Part shown: in pieces, positions 8,637 to 17,146 of the stretch | Position numbering within the stretch: position 1 is the stretch's first letter | How the letters are laid out: each line of letters opens with the position of its first letter | DNA from: Pseudohaliea rubra DSM 19751 | Lineage (GTDB): Bacteria > Pseudomonadota > Gammaproteobacteria > Pseudomonadales > Halieaceae | Direction: 5' to 3' | Assembly: GCF_000764025.1 (NCBI RefSeq) | Contig: NZ_KN234774.1 | Location: forward strand, 1 to 36,016 | Length of the DNA: 36,016 nt | The notes under the pieces: model-generated | The model's database searches: none | What the model was told of the DNA's origin: nothing | The model's input: the letters and a program-made list of their open reading frames with translations, nothing else | Program-made: the position numbers and the translations under genes

Positions 8637-9592
8637 GCACCACCCCCGGCCAGGTTTTTCAGGGGTACCGTACGCACAAAGACACGGTGCATAAACGGGT
8701 CGTCAGGCGGAACGACGACGCGCTCACGGCCAAGGTCAAGGACCCTGCCCTCCCCCCGGGCCCCCAGCGCCGTCAGGGTGCGCAGCTGCAGATAGATAGT
8801 GGCACCCGTGGCGGCCTGCAGCTCCCCGGTGGCGGGCGCCGTCAGGACCGTGTCCGCACGACCGTCACCGTCACTGTCGCCATGAAACTCGACATGAAAG
8901 CGCTCCACACCCTCGACCAGGCACTCGGAGCGCATCGCGGCACCCTGCAGCCGCTCCAGGCAGAGAGTAGGCACGCCGTCGCCGGGCTCGATGGAGTAAT
9001 TGCGTACGTAGAAGATCCCCGCACGCCATTCCCGCGCCTGCCCGCTACCGGGCGGGAAATGCCCAGGCTCCGCCGCAGCCCCCAGGTAGGCGAAGGTGCC
9101 ACGCCCCAGCGGATCGGCAAGGAGGTACCACTGCGTGGCACGGAGGGCCCGACCACCGGCTCCGCTCGGAAGCGTCGCGACGCGCTTCAGGGCGAGCAGA
9201 TCTGACCCGGGGTACAAATAGCGGCGCGGCAGACAGCCCGGAACGGAGCCGTCGCTGAGCAGGAAGGGCTCCGGGGCAGCACCATCGGCAAAGGCGATTG
9301 CCGGCTCCGGCGCCAGCGCCCAGCCATCGTTTGCACCACAGCCAGGCGCGTCCGGCGGCAGGGTGGAATCGCGCACGCCACCGCGAAACCCGGCCATGCG
9401 CAGCTCCGCCGCAATGAGCGACAGCCCGCGCTCGCCCGCTCGCTCGAGCTGCGTCACGGCCGCCTGCCACAGGAGCGACCGCCGGCTGGCCAGCAGCAGT
9501 TCCGCTGCCAGCAACAGGAGCATCGCGCCGAGAGCGAGGGCCACCATGAAAGCGATGAGCGTCATACCACCGGTGCTGCGCCGCGGCATCAT
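8633..9592 (-). CDS. PilW-like minor pilin (cluster A), Ala at position 5
   Basis: 319 residues starting ATGATG (9592 or 9589). The type III signal reads STGG^MTLIAFMVALALG. Mature residue 1 is Met rather than Phe, and residue 5 is Ala instead of the Glu found in nearly all PilW and in the cluster B copy. The remainder is PilW-like, with alternating strands, Cys residues and GDSDGDGRADTV, a DxDxDG acidic loop at about 239-247. By family knowledge it would be a minor pilin of the pilus-priming complex, inserted in the inner membrane by its N-terminal helix. It overlaps the PilV-like gene by 4 bases. Confidence 0.78.
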   Translation of the reverse strand: MMPRRSTGGMTLIAFMVALALGAMLLLLAAELLLASRRSLLWQAAVTQLERAGERGLSLIAAELRMAGFRGGVRDSTLPPDAPGCGANDGWALAPEPAIAFADGAAPEPFLLSDGSVPGCLPRRYLYPGSDLLALKRVATLPSGAGGRALRATQWYLLADPLGRGTFAYLGAAAEPGHFPPGSGQAREWRAGIFYVRNYSIEPGDGVPTLCLERLQGAAMRSECLVEGVERFHVEFHGDSDGDGRADTVLTAPATGELQAATGATIYLQLRTLTALGARGEGRVLDLGRERVVVPPDDPFMHRVFVRTVPLKNLAGGGA

Positions 9593-10035
9593 GGCGCTAC
9601 CACATACGCCGCCACTCGCGGCCCGTCCTTGCCACAGGCAACAGGGCCGGGAGCGTGCGCTGAAGGCCAGGCGATGGTGACCTCGAGGAGCCCGTCCTCG
9701 CGATCAACGCAGAGCGCCGCCCCTGCCAGGGTGCCCTCGAGCTGCGACGCCCAGGTCCCCGGCGGCTGCAGCGCACCCGCCGCGCGGGCCGCATCGGCAA
9801 GGGCCAGGGACCCGGGCGCCAGGGTAGCCAGAGCCGCGACACCCTCGCGCTGCACCAGATCCTGCAGCAACCGGGACGCCCGCAAGTGCAGCAGCGTATC
9901 GCGTGTGCCGGACAGTGCCCCGAGCTGTGCCCGCAGACCGCCGGCAATGGCGATGGAGAACACGAGCAGGGCCACGAGGACCTCCGCCAGCGCAAAGCCG
10001 GAAGGTCGTGACCAGCGCCGGCTCACGCTGCGCAT
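9589..10035 (-). CDS. PilV-like minor pilin (cluster A)
   Basis: 148 residues. The prepilin signal is RPSG^FALAEVLVALLVFSIAI, with Phe1 and the canonical Glu5. The downstream part (LGALSGTRDTLLHLRASRLLQDLVQREG) resembles the segment after the PilV helix, where subunits carry DQMLEMIRGN-like sequence. The protein is shorter than the cluster B PilV (205 residues) and has a Cys pair (ALCVDRE and PVACGKDG). It overlaps the upstream FimT-like gene by 13 bases. It is the only pilin-like subunit of cluster A that keeps Glu5. Confidence 0.8.
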   Translation of the reverse strand: MRSVSRRWSRPSGFALAEVLVALLVFSIAIAGGLRAQLGALSGTRDTLLHLRASRLLQDLVQREGVAALATLAPGSLALADAARAAGALQPPGTWASQLEGTLAGAALCVDREDGLLEVTIAWPSAHAPGPVACGKDGPRVAAYVVAP

Positions 10036-10547
10036 GCCCCCGCCTCCCGCGCCGTGCGAATGCGGCCAGTCATACTGATGACGACCCGGAGCGTGTGCGG
10101 CGACGCCTCGGCGCAGAAGCGCGCCGTGGCCGGCGTTAGCACCGAGCCGTCGGGCCGGAAAGCGAGCACCGAGGCAAAGGCGTCGCCGCGGCGATTCAGC
10201 ACCCGGAGCCCAGGCCCGCCCGGGAGGCGCTCCACCCGCAGCAGTTCGTCGTCGCCGGGGAGGTAGCGCCGGTCGCCGTTGCTGTCGGCAAACAATAGCC
10301 AGCCGTCAGCCGCGTCGTCGCCACAGGCGGGCTGCGACCGCCCGCCCGCCAGGGGACAGAGCACCGTCTGCCGCTGCCCGGCACTGGCCGACGCCCGCGC
10401 CAGACGCAGCAGGGACAGAAGGCGCTGCTGTTCAACGGTCGCGACGACCTTGCCCTGAAGGCTGTGCAGGCCCGGCAGGCCGACGGCAAGAAATGTGGCC
10501 AGGAGGCCCGTCACCAGCAGCAGGTCGAGAAGCGTGAAGCCGCGCAT
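10023..10547 (-). CDS. FimT/GspH-like minor pilin (cluster A), Asp at position 5
   Basis: 174 residues. The leader is only three residues (MRG^FTLLDLLLVTG); mature residue 5 is Asp (codon GAC) instead of Glu. The GspH/FimT pattern follows: RLLSLLRLARASASAGQRQTV, a Cys pair (VLCPLAGG and PACGDDAADGW), WLLFADSNGDRRYLPGDDE as the usual 'GWxxFxDxNxD' segment, and FRPDGSV near the C terminus. It is the first gene of cluster A. The GGAG Shine-Dalgarno 6-7 bases upstream is buried in a hairpin (10555-10574). Confidence 0.83.
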   Translation of the reverse strand: MRGFTLLDLLLVTGLLATFLAVGLPGLHSLQGKVVATVEQQRLLSLLRLARASASAGQRQTVLCPLAGGRSQPACGDDAADGWLLFADSNGDRRYLPGDDELLRVERLPGGPGLRVLNRRGDAFASVLAFRPDGSVLTPATARFCAEASPHTLRVVISMTGRIRTAREAGACAA

Positions 10548-10554
10548 GAGAGCC

Positions 10555-10574
10555 CTCCGTCATCCGTGACGGAG
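10555..10574 (-). promoter_or_regulatory. Stem-loop that pairs out the Shine-Dalgarno of the cluster A fimT-like gene
   Basis: On the plus strand, CTCCGTCA (10555-10562), loop TCCG and TGACGGAG (10567-10574) form a perfect 8-base stem. In the minus-strand mRNA the 3' arm ends in GGAG, the Shine-Dalgarno for the ATG at 10547, and it pairs with CUCC in the 5' arm. With a 4-base loop this hairpin should be stable, so translation of the first gene of cluster A is probably gated. The pairing is seen directly; the regulation is inferred. Confidence 0.55.
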
Positions 10575-10645
10575 ACAAGGCTAGCTCAGCATGGCAGCTG
10601 CGCCGAGCGGCTGATCGGCTTTGGCAGAAGAGCGGCCGGCCGAGA

Positions 10646-10951
10646 CTAGAGAACGAGGCCCTCAAGCATGGCGTTCGCGGCATCGCTCTCGAATGTCGCC
10701 TCCCGGCGTGGAACACATTCGATCACAGTGGCAGTCGCCGCACGCTGAGAGCCTGTAGAAAACGCAGCACTCCCGACGGCCACCACCGCCGCCCGCTCCA
10801 GGCTGTCTGCCTGTACAAACACCAGGCCATCCCGTCCGTCGGCCGTCAGCACGTGGCAGGCAAAGAGCCCCTGTGGCAGCGGGGGTTGCGCCCCTGCCTG
10901 GACCGCAACGGCCATCAGCAAGGCACCGAGGACAACTGGCATCTTTTTCAT
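10646..10951 (-). CDS. Small exported protein of unknown function after pilE
   Basis: 101 residues from ATG 10951, chosen because GGAG lies 6 bases upstream; an alternative ATG at 10963 (MEHAMKK) has no such site. The signal peptide is MKKMPVVLGALLMAVAVQAG, with cleavage likely after AGA. The mature part has two Cys (LFACHV and VIECVPRRE) that could form a disulfide, with VQADSLERAAVVAVG between them. The end, NAMLEGLVL, is hydrophobic. I do not recognise the family. It is the last gene of cluster B, 16 bases after pilE and in the same direction, so a role in pilus function is plausible but unproven. Confidence 0.68.
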   Translation of the reverse strand: MKKMPVVLGALLMAVAVQAGAQPPLPQGLFACHVLTADGRDGLVFVQADSLERAAVVAVGSAAFSTGSQRAATATVIECVPRREATFESDAANAMLEGLVL

Positions 10952-10967
10952 CGCATGCTCCATAGGC

Positions 10968-11396
10968 TCACCAGCACTGGTCGGCCTGCGCGCCGGTGGC
11001 GGCACGGCGACCAAAGGAATCCAGAGTGAAAGTCGTGCAACCACCGTCGCCTGCCTGCGGCGAACCGGCGGCCGGCGTCGCGGTCAGCAGATAGCACGTG
11101 GCAATCGTGCCCGCAGCACAGGCGGCCGCATCAACCGTGTAGTGGCCCTCTTCGGACACGGCAGGGTCTGCACCGTAGCCGAGAGCCGTCATGTCCCCGG
11201 TGTAGGTGGACCGGTCAAGCATATGCTGTTCCTGCCGATTGGCGACATCGAGCAAAATCGAGATCGCGTCACTGCGGCGCCCTTTGCGCACCGTATCCTG
11301 GTAGGACGGCAGCGCGATGGCAGCAAGGATGCCCACGATCACGACGACGATCATGACCTCCATAAGCGTAAAGCCTAGCGACACTCTCGCGGCCAT
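10968..11396 (-). CDS. pilE: Type IV pilin PilE (minor pilin)
   Basis: 142 residues from ATG 11396, whose A is the last base of the pilY1 stop (TGATG). The prepilin signal is VSLG^FTLMEVMIVVVIVGIL, with Phe1 and Glu5, followed by AAIALPSYQDTVRKGRRSDA, a classic PilE/PilA helix. The C-terminal domain has Cys residues at CAAG, ATCYLL, GGCTTF and the terminal QCW, consistent with a disulfide-closed D-region. SFGRRAATGAQADQCW resembles the 'G...A...C.W' C terminus of PilE. Located after pilY1, as in P. aeruginosa, it is likely part of the minor-pilin priming complex. Confidence 0.92.
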   Translation of the reverse strand: MAARVSLGFTLMEVMIVVVIVGILAAIALPSYQDTVRKGRRSDAISILLDVANRQEQHMLDRSTYTGDMTALGYGADPAVSEEGHYTVDAAACAAGTIATCYLLTATPAAGSPQAGDGGCTTFTLDSFGRRAATGAQADQCW

Positions 11397-14300
11397 CAGA
11401 ATGCCTCCTGCATCCAGTAGTTGCCGTAGGGCTGCCGGAACAGCTGGCCGATTTCGCACACCCCGCCGCTGCAATCGATACCGTCGCCCGCGGCCTGCGG
11501 GGGCGTCCCCGGGGGCAGCAGCAGTCGTATCCCGCCGTCGGAACCGAAGTACACCGAGGGTGTATCCGGAATCACCGGCGCGAGGTTGAGGAGGGTGCGA
11601 TCACCATCGAACAGATTGATCACATAGAGCCTGCCGGAACCCGACAAAGGCTCACAGATATTAATATCGCTAAGCAGATCATTGGGCGTAAACGTCGTGG
11701 CGAAGATCTTTCCACCGAGGGTGACCGTCTTCGCAAGGCCCTTCTCGCCACTACCCTGGAAGTCGAGACGCCAGCCACGCTCGCTGGCCAGGGTCGTGAC
11801 CACGGTCGCGTCGTCTTCGCCGGCGAGGGCGTTGTCGGTAATATCGACAAGCTGCGAATCGCTGATCGGCAGCAGACAGCGAAAATCACCTTCAAAATCC
11901 TCACCAACACAATCGGTCGCCGAAGGGCGGGGTGCCGTGTAGCTAGAGACCGCTTCATCACGAAGCATGTAGAGGCGGTTCTGGACATCCGTGGCGTTCG
12001 GGTTGGTACGATCACCGGTTGCAAAGATCAAGGCATCCACGGCGACCCCGTTGAACCGGGTGCGCACGACATCAATGCCGTTATGAATACGCCGATCCGA
12101 AGCCACATCACGGCCGTTCAACGCTGCCATCTTGACGATGAACCAGTCACTCTGTGAGCTGTCCGGAAGGCTATCTCCGGGCATATCGACGCGCCAGACA
12201 TTGCCGCCCGTATCCCCGAAGTAGACGCGATCGGTGATACCGTCACCATTGCCATCCACTGGCGTGACCTCTGCTGCCACAGCGTGGAGAAGCCCCGTTT
12301 CCTGCATGTTGATAGCGCTGCTGGCATTGGGCGTCACGCTCCAGACCAGGGCGCCGGTGGCCGCATCGACGACGAACAAACCGCGGCCCATGGTGTCGCC
12401 GGTAGCGACGCCGCCGGCGTCCTTGCGGTCGTCATAGCCCGCGCCAAAGATCAGCACCGGCTTGTGCTTGCCGCTACTGTCCTTGTAGCCGGGTACGCGC
12501 GCGGCTACCGGCACAGACCAGCTTTGCCCCAGCTCGGCGAACCCGCTGAGTGAGGGGTCGATAGACCACAGGAACGCGGGGCTGTCAGGGTTGCTGATAT
12601 CCAGCGCATAGAAGGAGCGGCCGCCGCGACGCATACCGAGGTAGAGGTAGACCCGGTCGCCATCCTCCGGTTCGATGGTACCGTCCTGGTCAACATCGAG
12701 GCGGACAACAGCGGGCGTCAGATCCATACCGTAGCCATTATCCGAGTTGAGCCGGTTCTGCCGCCGCTGCCGATGAAGGTCCACCAGGGCTCTGGGTGTA
12801 AAGGCCCAGTCCTCGTCGCCGTCACTGGCACCGAACATGTGCACAAAGCCCGCATTGGTACCTACCAGCAAGCGTAGATCCGGGTTGTTGTCGTTTCCGC
12901 CGTAGTTCACCACCAGCGGCTGGCTGTGCAGGATGTCGCCGAGAATCCAGTCCCGCGGCTCAGAGGTCACGCCGTCGCCATCACCGTCATAGGCATCGAA
13001 GCCCCGGGCCCAGGCCACCTGCTGTTCATAACCCTGCCTCGTGCTGGAGCCGAAAAGGGCCCAGAGCGCCGCCTCGGTGGCAACACCGAAGTCAGCAGGC
13101 TCGAAGTTATCCACGTCGAAGGACTCGAGCGCCCGGTTGGTACCCGTATCCGTGTAGACTGTACGGCTTGCGGGATTGCGCAGCAGCAGGCGGCCGCCGG
13201 CTCCCCCCTTTTCCACGTTACCGCCGTCCTGACCGCTGCTCCAGAACGTGGTCGCGGAGTCCTTGATCGCACCCGTGCTGGCATCGATCGCCGGGTTGCC
13301 GCCGGCATCGACCAGCACCGCGCCGTCCTCATCCTCGACCAGCTTCAGCTTCTTGATGTTGCCGGGCCAGTTAACCCGTTCCGTTGGCCGGAACATGGCA
13401 TAGAACACCTCGTCCCGACTTTGCGTGCGGGTGAAGGTATCAACGGCAACCGCTGGCGAAGTAAACGTAGTATCCGTAGACAGGATACTGTAGATCGCGC
13501 CCTGAAAAGCCTCGGTCAGCTCCTGCGCACTGTTGGCCGTGTAGTACTCACCCTTGCCGAGCTCCGCTGCATCGGACAGCAGCGGCTGATTGGTCGTGAA
13601 GCCGATCGTATAGGTGATGGCATACTGGTTGCCATTGCTGCTGTCGCTATCAAGATCCGTGTTGGCCATGTACTCCGCAAGCTGCGGCAGACAGTTCTCG
13701 GTCATGTTGTCATCCGCGTCCAGATAACGCCCACAGGACTTGCCCGTCAGGGTCTTGATGCGGTTGTTGGCCCCCGTATCACGCTGCGGCTCCCCATCGG
13801 TCATAAGGATGACATAGGTGTAGGCGCAGTCTGTTGTCGGCGACCGATAGACGCCATTACTCTCTGCCAGTGAATCTTTCGGCAAATCATCCCAGCGACC
13901 AATAGAGTCTCCGCCCACTCTCCTTTGGTTCCCGTAGAGCACAGCATCGCCGTTGATGTATCGGAAAGCCTCATACATCGACTCACACATTGGTGTGCTT
14001 CCGCCATGATCGATCCGGTTCACCAGGTCAATCAGGTTGTCCCGGTCCTCCTCGCCCATGTTGTCGATGATTCGCTGCACGACCCGGCCGCCCTCATCAA
14101 AGTTGAACTCCATGAGTCCGAAGTCGATACCGGGATTGGTGCGGATCAACTGCGAAACAACGTCCTGGGCGATGGCGAGGCGCGGCCGCGGTTCGACGAG
14201 GGCATCGTCGTAGTACCAGTTGAGGTAGTGCGAGGTATAGAAACCATAGGGTTGGTTACCCCAGAGGGAATTGGAGGCATCCGGTGTCGGCCCGTACTCA

Positions 14301-14971
14301 CTGCCCGTGGTGACATTGTTCTGTGGATAACCGTTGGCGATGCTGCCATTCCCCGGGGTGCCGGTGTCGACATCGTTACGGCAATCGACGTGGGGCGGGT
14401 TGTGAAGGTCTTCTTCCAGGGCCTGCCAGGTTCCAGGGACTGATGTGCTGTCTTCGCACTGGTAATCTGCAGCCTGGACATACCGCCAGCCCCGGTAACA
14501 GGCTGGACCGAAAAACCAGGAAGATCGGAGCTGGAGCTTAGCAGGACAAACGTAGGCACAGTCGCCATCGATCTCAGACGAGTCAATCCAGCGGCGCGCC
14601 GCGGTGGCCTGAAAGGCACCGTTACTCGCCAGGGGACTGTAGGAAGAGGCACAGCGGTTCTGGGTATCAAAGAACCATCGGTCACTCCCCGGCCGGGGCA
14701 CCGAGCCGTTGGTGGACCAATAGATACGCCCTGCGCCGAACTCGTCATTTTCATAGCTGGCATCCGGGTCATAGGGTGGCCGCTGCTGATCGACTTCAAA
14801 GGACATACTGCCCGAATCATCAAACACGATCAGAACCTTGGGCCGCGCGGAGGCGGACGACACCACTTCGGCCTGGTAGATCTCGGTATCATCCGCCCGT
14901 ACCGTTGGCAGGGCCAGCTGCGTAGCCAGCAGCACAAGCACAGCGACGCTGTTGATCCAGGTATCCTTCAT
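11396..14971 (-). CDS. pilY1: Pilus tip adhesin / retraction regulator PilY1
   Basis: 1191 residues, a normal PilY1 length. A signal peptide covers about 1-26 (ends LALPTVRA). The von Willebrand A domain carries a full MIDAS: DDSGSM at 51-56, GGSTP at 323-327 and MTDGEP at 390-395. The C-terminal beta-propeller begins around 670 (WILGDILHSQPLVVNYGG). Calcium-type loops are at 759-771 (DVDQDGTIEPEDG) and DGNGDGITD at 906-914, the latter followed by GDTGGNVWRVD as in the known PilY1 calcium site that controls retraction. It acts at the pilus tip with PilX/W/V/FimU. Its base composition is less GC-rich than its neighbours (32 G+C of 60 in 13861-13920), as often seen in variable surface genes. 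Confidence 0.95.
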   Translation of the reverse strand: MKDTWINSVAVLVLLATQLALPTVRADDTEIYQAEVVSSASARPKVLIVFDDSGSMSFEVDQQRPPYDPDASYENDEFGAGRIYWSTNGSVPRPGSDRWFFDTQNRCASSYSPLASNGAFQATAARRWIDSSEIDGDCAYVCPAKLQLRSSWFFGPACYRGWRYVQAADYQCEDSTSVPGTWQALEEDLHNPPHVDCRNDVDTGTPGNGSIANGYPQNNVTTGSEYGPTPDASNSLWGNQPYGFYTSHYLNWYYDDALVEPRPRLAIAQDVVSQLIRTNPGIDFGLMEFNFDEGGRVVQRIIDNMGEEDRDNLIDLVNRIDHGGSTPMCESMYEAFRYINGDAVLYGNQRRVGGDSIGRWDDLPKDSLAESNGVYRSPTTDCAYTYVILMTDGEPQRDTGANNRIKTLTGKSCGRYLDADDNMTENCLPQLAEYMANTDLDSDSSNGNQYAITYTIGFTTNQPLLSDAAELGKGEYYTANSAQELTEAFQGAIYSILSTDTTFTSPAVAVDTFTRTQSRDEVFYAMFRPTERVNWPGNIKKLKLVEDEDGAVLVDAGGNPAIDASTGAIKDSATTFWSSGQDGGNVEKGGAGGRLLLRNPASRTVYTDTGTNRALESFDVDNFEPADFGVATEAALWALFGSSTRQGYEQQVAWARGFDAYDGDGDGVTSEPRDWILGDILHSQPLVVNYGGNDNNPDLRLLVGTNAGFVHMFGASDGDEDWAFTPRALVDLHRQRRQNRLNSDNGYGMDLTPAVVRLDVDQDGTIEPEDGDRVYLYLGMRRGGRSFYALDISNPDSPAFLWSIDPSLSGFAELGQSWSVPVAARVPGYKDSSGKHKPVLIFGAGYDDRKDAGGVATGDTMGRGLFVVDAATGALVWSVTPNASSAINMQETGLLHAVAAEVTPVDGNGDGITDRVYFGDTGGNVWRVDMPGDSLPDSSQSDWFIVKMAALNGRDVASDRRIHNGIDVVRTRFNGVAVDALIFATGDRTNPNATDVQNRLYMLRDEAVSSYTAPRPSATDCVGEDFEGDFRCLLPISDSQLVDITDNALAGEDDATVVTTLASERGWRLDFQGSGEKGLAKTVTLGGKIFATTFTPNDLLSDINICEPLSGSGRLYVINLFDGDRTLLNLAPVIPDTPSVYFGSDGGIRLLLPPGTPPQAAGDGIDCSGGVCEIGQLFRQPYGNYWMQEAF

Positions 14972-15030
14972 GCCTGCTCCCCCCGGGCGCGCCAGCCGGT
15001 AGACGCGCCGTGTTCTGCTATGGACCGGCG

Positions 15031-15528
15031 CTACGCGCCAGCACTGCCAATGATGGTTTTCACAACCCCGAGCTGCACCTGGGTCCGGGATCGCCCCTCG
15101 CTGCGGTGCGCCGACTCAACCCGATAATATTCACAGTCATAGACGCCGAAACTGCTCCCGCCCTGCATAGCCACCGAGCGCGGGCAGGGCCGGTCCAGGG
15201 CAACCACGAAGACGTCGACATTCACCGCGTTGGGGTCGGGCAGGTTCCGCAGTGGATGTACGTTCGTGGCAATGCCGACGAAAGGATCCAGTTCATTCAC
15301 ACGCCGGTAGGGGTCATGGGCCGTGTCCACCAGCCCAAGCGCTGCATAGGCACCAGCCTCTGCGGCCTGAAAGGAAGTCGCCCTATCCTGCATATTCGCG
15401 GCCATCTTGAAGGAGCGGGAGCTGTTGGTGGCCGCCACTACACTGATGAGCGTGACCACCAGCAGAAACAGTAGCGATACCACCAGCGCGACGCCGCGCT
15501 GTTCGTTGACGGTGGCCATGGTTCTCAT
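15031..15528 (-). CDS. pilX: Minor pilin PilX
   Basis: 165 residues. The prepilin signal is NEQRG^VALVVSLLFLLVVTLI, with no Glu5, as usual for PilX. SSRSFKMAANMQDRATSFQAAEAG is the hallmark PilX segment after the helix (family: AFxAAEA). Two Cys (RPCPRS and VYDCEYYRVES) may pair. The start ATG (15528) overlaps the pilW stop in an ATGA, so translation is coupled. PilX helps prime the pilus and bridges the minor pilins to PilY1. A 59-base gap separates it from pilY1. Confidence 0.92.
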   Translation of the reverse strand: MRTMATVNEQRGVALVVSLLFLLVVTLISVVAATNSSRSFKMAANMQDRATSFQAAEAGAYAALGLVDTAHDPYRRVNELDPFVGIATNVHPLRNLPDPNAVNVDVFVVALDRPCPRSVAMQGGSSFGVYDCEYYRVESAHRSEGRSRTQVQLGVVKTIIGSAGA

Positions 15529-16532
15529 GCGCTGCCTCGCAACATCAGTCGTGGATTCCTCAAGGTGATTTCTGTACTGGTCATCAGGCGGCGCCGGTTG
15601 CCGCCGGGGGTGATGCTCTGGTCTCCGACCTGGTAGGTGCGGTCGTCCGTATAATTTGCGTCCTCGGTCGCGCTCTGAACCAGCAGGAATGCGCGCACGG
15701 CGAGCACGCGACCCCAGTCGGTGACGGCAGCGTCGTTCACAAAAACATCGGGCTCACCGTCGAGGTCGTTATCCTGACCGAAGAGGAACTGCAGGTTTTC
15801 AACACCCTCGACAAGGTCCTGGGTGGCGATGGTCATGGCGCCGGCGGTGCCATCCCATTGCAGCACCTTGCGCGCGAGCGTCGGCACGCTGCCACTGGCG
15901 CGAACGTAATAGATGTTCAGGCGATAGGGGTAGGCAATGCCGTTGGCATAGACCTCGCCCTCGCTCACCGATGGCGCGGTGTCCGCACCATCAAAGATAA
16001 GCCCGGTCTCTGCATTGACGATAGCGTAGGTCTCCGTCGCCGAAAGACCGCCCGGGAAACTCATCACACCATCGCGGGCTGCCGTCGGGTCAGCCGGATC
16101 CGCATCATAGACGGGGGATGGCGCCAGGTGCTTGATAACAAGCACATCGGTGTCCGGCACCGCATCATCGATGCATCCGAGCAGCGCCGCGCCGGTTGCC
16201 TGCACACCGAAAAAGAAGTTGGCGACATCGTAAGCCTCCGCACCGCCGCTACAGTCTCCCGTTACCGCGCCGAGATCTCCGTCAGGCAGCATGTTGCCGG
16301 GGCCAGCGGAACCGAAGAAACCGACGTGCCGCAGCGACTCCTCCAGAACAGACAGACTGAAGCGGGCGTTCTCGGCGAGCGCGGCCACCTGCTCCACTTC
16401 CGTGTAAGAGCGCTTGGAGCCGAGATACACACCGACGGCGCCGGTAATGAGGATCGAGCCAAGGAGAATAGCCACCATGAACTCAATGAGCGAAAAGCCC
16501 GCTGCACTACGACTGGCGGCTAGCCTCTTCAT
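15525..16532 (-). CDS. pilW: Minor pilin PilW
   Basis: 335 residues. The prepilin signal is RSAAG^FSLIEFMVAILLGSIL, with Phe1 and Glu5. The segment VAALAENARFSLSVLEESLRHVGFFG is the characteristic PilW signature ('ENAR...L...R.AGF.G'). A DNDLDGEPD acidic loop lies about two thirds along the protein. The C terminus (YQVGDQSITPGGNRRRLMTSTEITLRNPRLML) matches the conserved end of the PilW family. It overlaps pilV and pilX by 4 bases each. It is a minor pilin of the inner-membrane priming complex. Confidence 0.92.
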   Translation of the reverse strand: MKRLAASRSAAGFSLIEFMVAILLGSILITGAVGVYLGSKRSYTEVEQVAALAENARFSLSVLEESLRHVGFFGSAGPGNMLPDGDLGAVTGDCSGGAEAYDVANFFFGVQATGAALLGCIDDAVPDTDVLVIKHLAPSPVYDADPADPTAARDGVMSFPGGLSATETYAIVNAETGLIFDGADTAPSVSEGEVYANGIAYPYRLNIYYVRASGSVPTLARKVLQWDGTAGAMTIATQDLVEGVENLQFLFGQDNDLDGEPDVFVNDAAVTDWGRVLAVRAFLLVQSATEDANYTDDRTYQVGDQSITPGGNRRRLMTSTEITLRNPRLMLRGSA

Positions 16533-17146
16533 AATTCCCGCTCGTCCACTACATAGGTGCTGAGGACCACCTGCCTGCGGAACCCCGTAGCGGCATTGGC
16601 AAAGTCACTACCGCAGACAAAGCCGCCGCTGATTGCATCGGTGGTCTCCTGCAGCCCGCGCCACTGGATCAACACGTCGACGGTACCGGTGCGGGCCTTG
16701 CCGTTTGCCGCATCCGGCGTAAAAACAATGCAACCCCTCGGCTGAATAAGCCCCGCACCGGTGGCACCGCCGTCGGCTGCGATCACGCCGGCGCCGTCCA
16801 GGGTCCGCTCCCAGGACCAGAGGTCATGGGCTGCCATCTCGTTCGGGTCACAGGCTGTGGTAAAACAGTCGGGAGACGGCTCATCCGCGATACTGCCGCC
16901 ACCCACCGCATTGGCGCCGATGTTATAGCGCGCGACCCCCCGGGGGTTACCGCGGATCATCTCGAGCATCTGGTCTGCCAGCATCACCGCACGACTGCGC
17001 TGCACGGCCTGATGCTGCGACGCCTTGGACATGGCCTGGAGACTGACCACCCCGACGAGGCCGATGCTGATCACAAAAAAAGCGATCAACACCTCAAAGA
17101 GCGTAAAGCCACCGGCAGAACGGCGGCTGTCAGGGACAGCTGACAT
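16529..17146 (-). CDS. pilV: Minor pilin PilV
   Basis: 205 residues. The prepilin signal is RSAGG^FTLFEVLIAFFVISIG, with Phe1 and Glu5. LVGVVSLQAMSKASQHQAVQRS and the following AVMLADQMLEMIRGNPRG match the PilV family (typical 'L..QA.......S..R..A......M...MRANP'). Cys pairs include DCFTTACD, RGCIVF and FVCGSD. It overlaps fimT by 17 bases and pilW by 4. Confidence 0.92.
   Translation of the reverse strand: MSAVPDSRRSAGGFTLFEVLIAFFVISIGLVGVVSLQAMSKASQHQAVQRSRAVMLADQMLEMIRGNPRGVARYNIGANAVGGGSIADEPSPDCFTTACDPNEMAAHDLWSWERTLDGAGVIAADGGATGAGLIQPRGCIVFTPDAANGKARTGTVDVLIQWRGLQETTDAISGGFVCGSDFANAATGFRRQVVLSTYVVDEREL

Noticed and set aside
10623-10638. Sigma-54 promoter ahead of cluster A (CGGCCG and TCTGC at GG-N10-GC spacing on minus)
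   Set aside because: Both half-sites have a mismatch in the most conserved positions; a chance match is likely in GC-rich DNA, although PilR nearby made it tempting.
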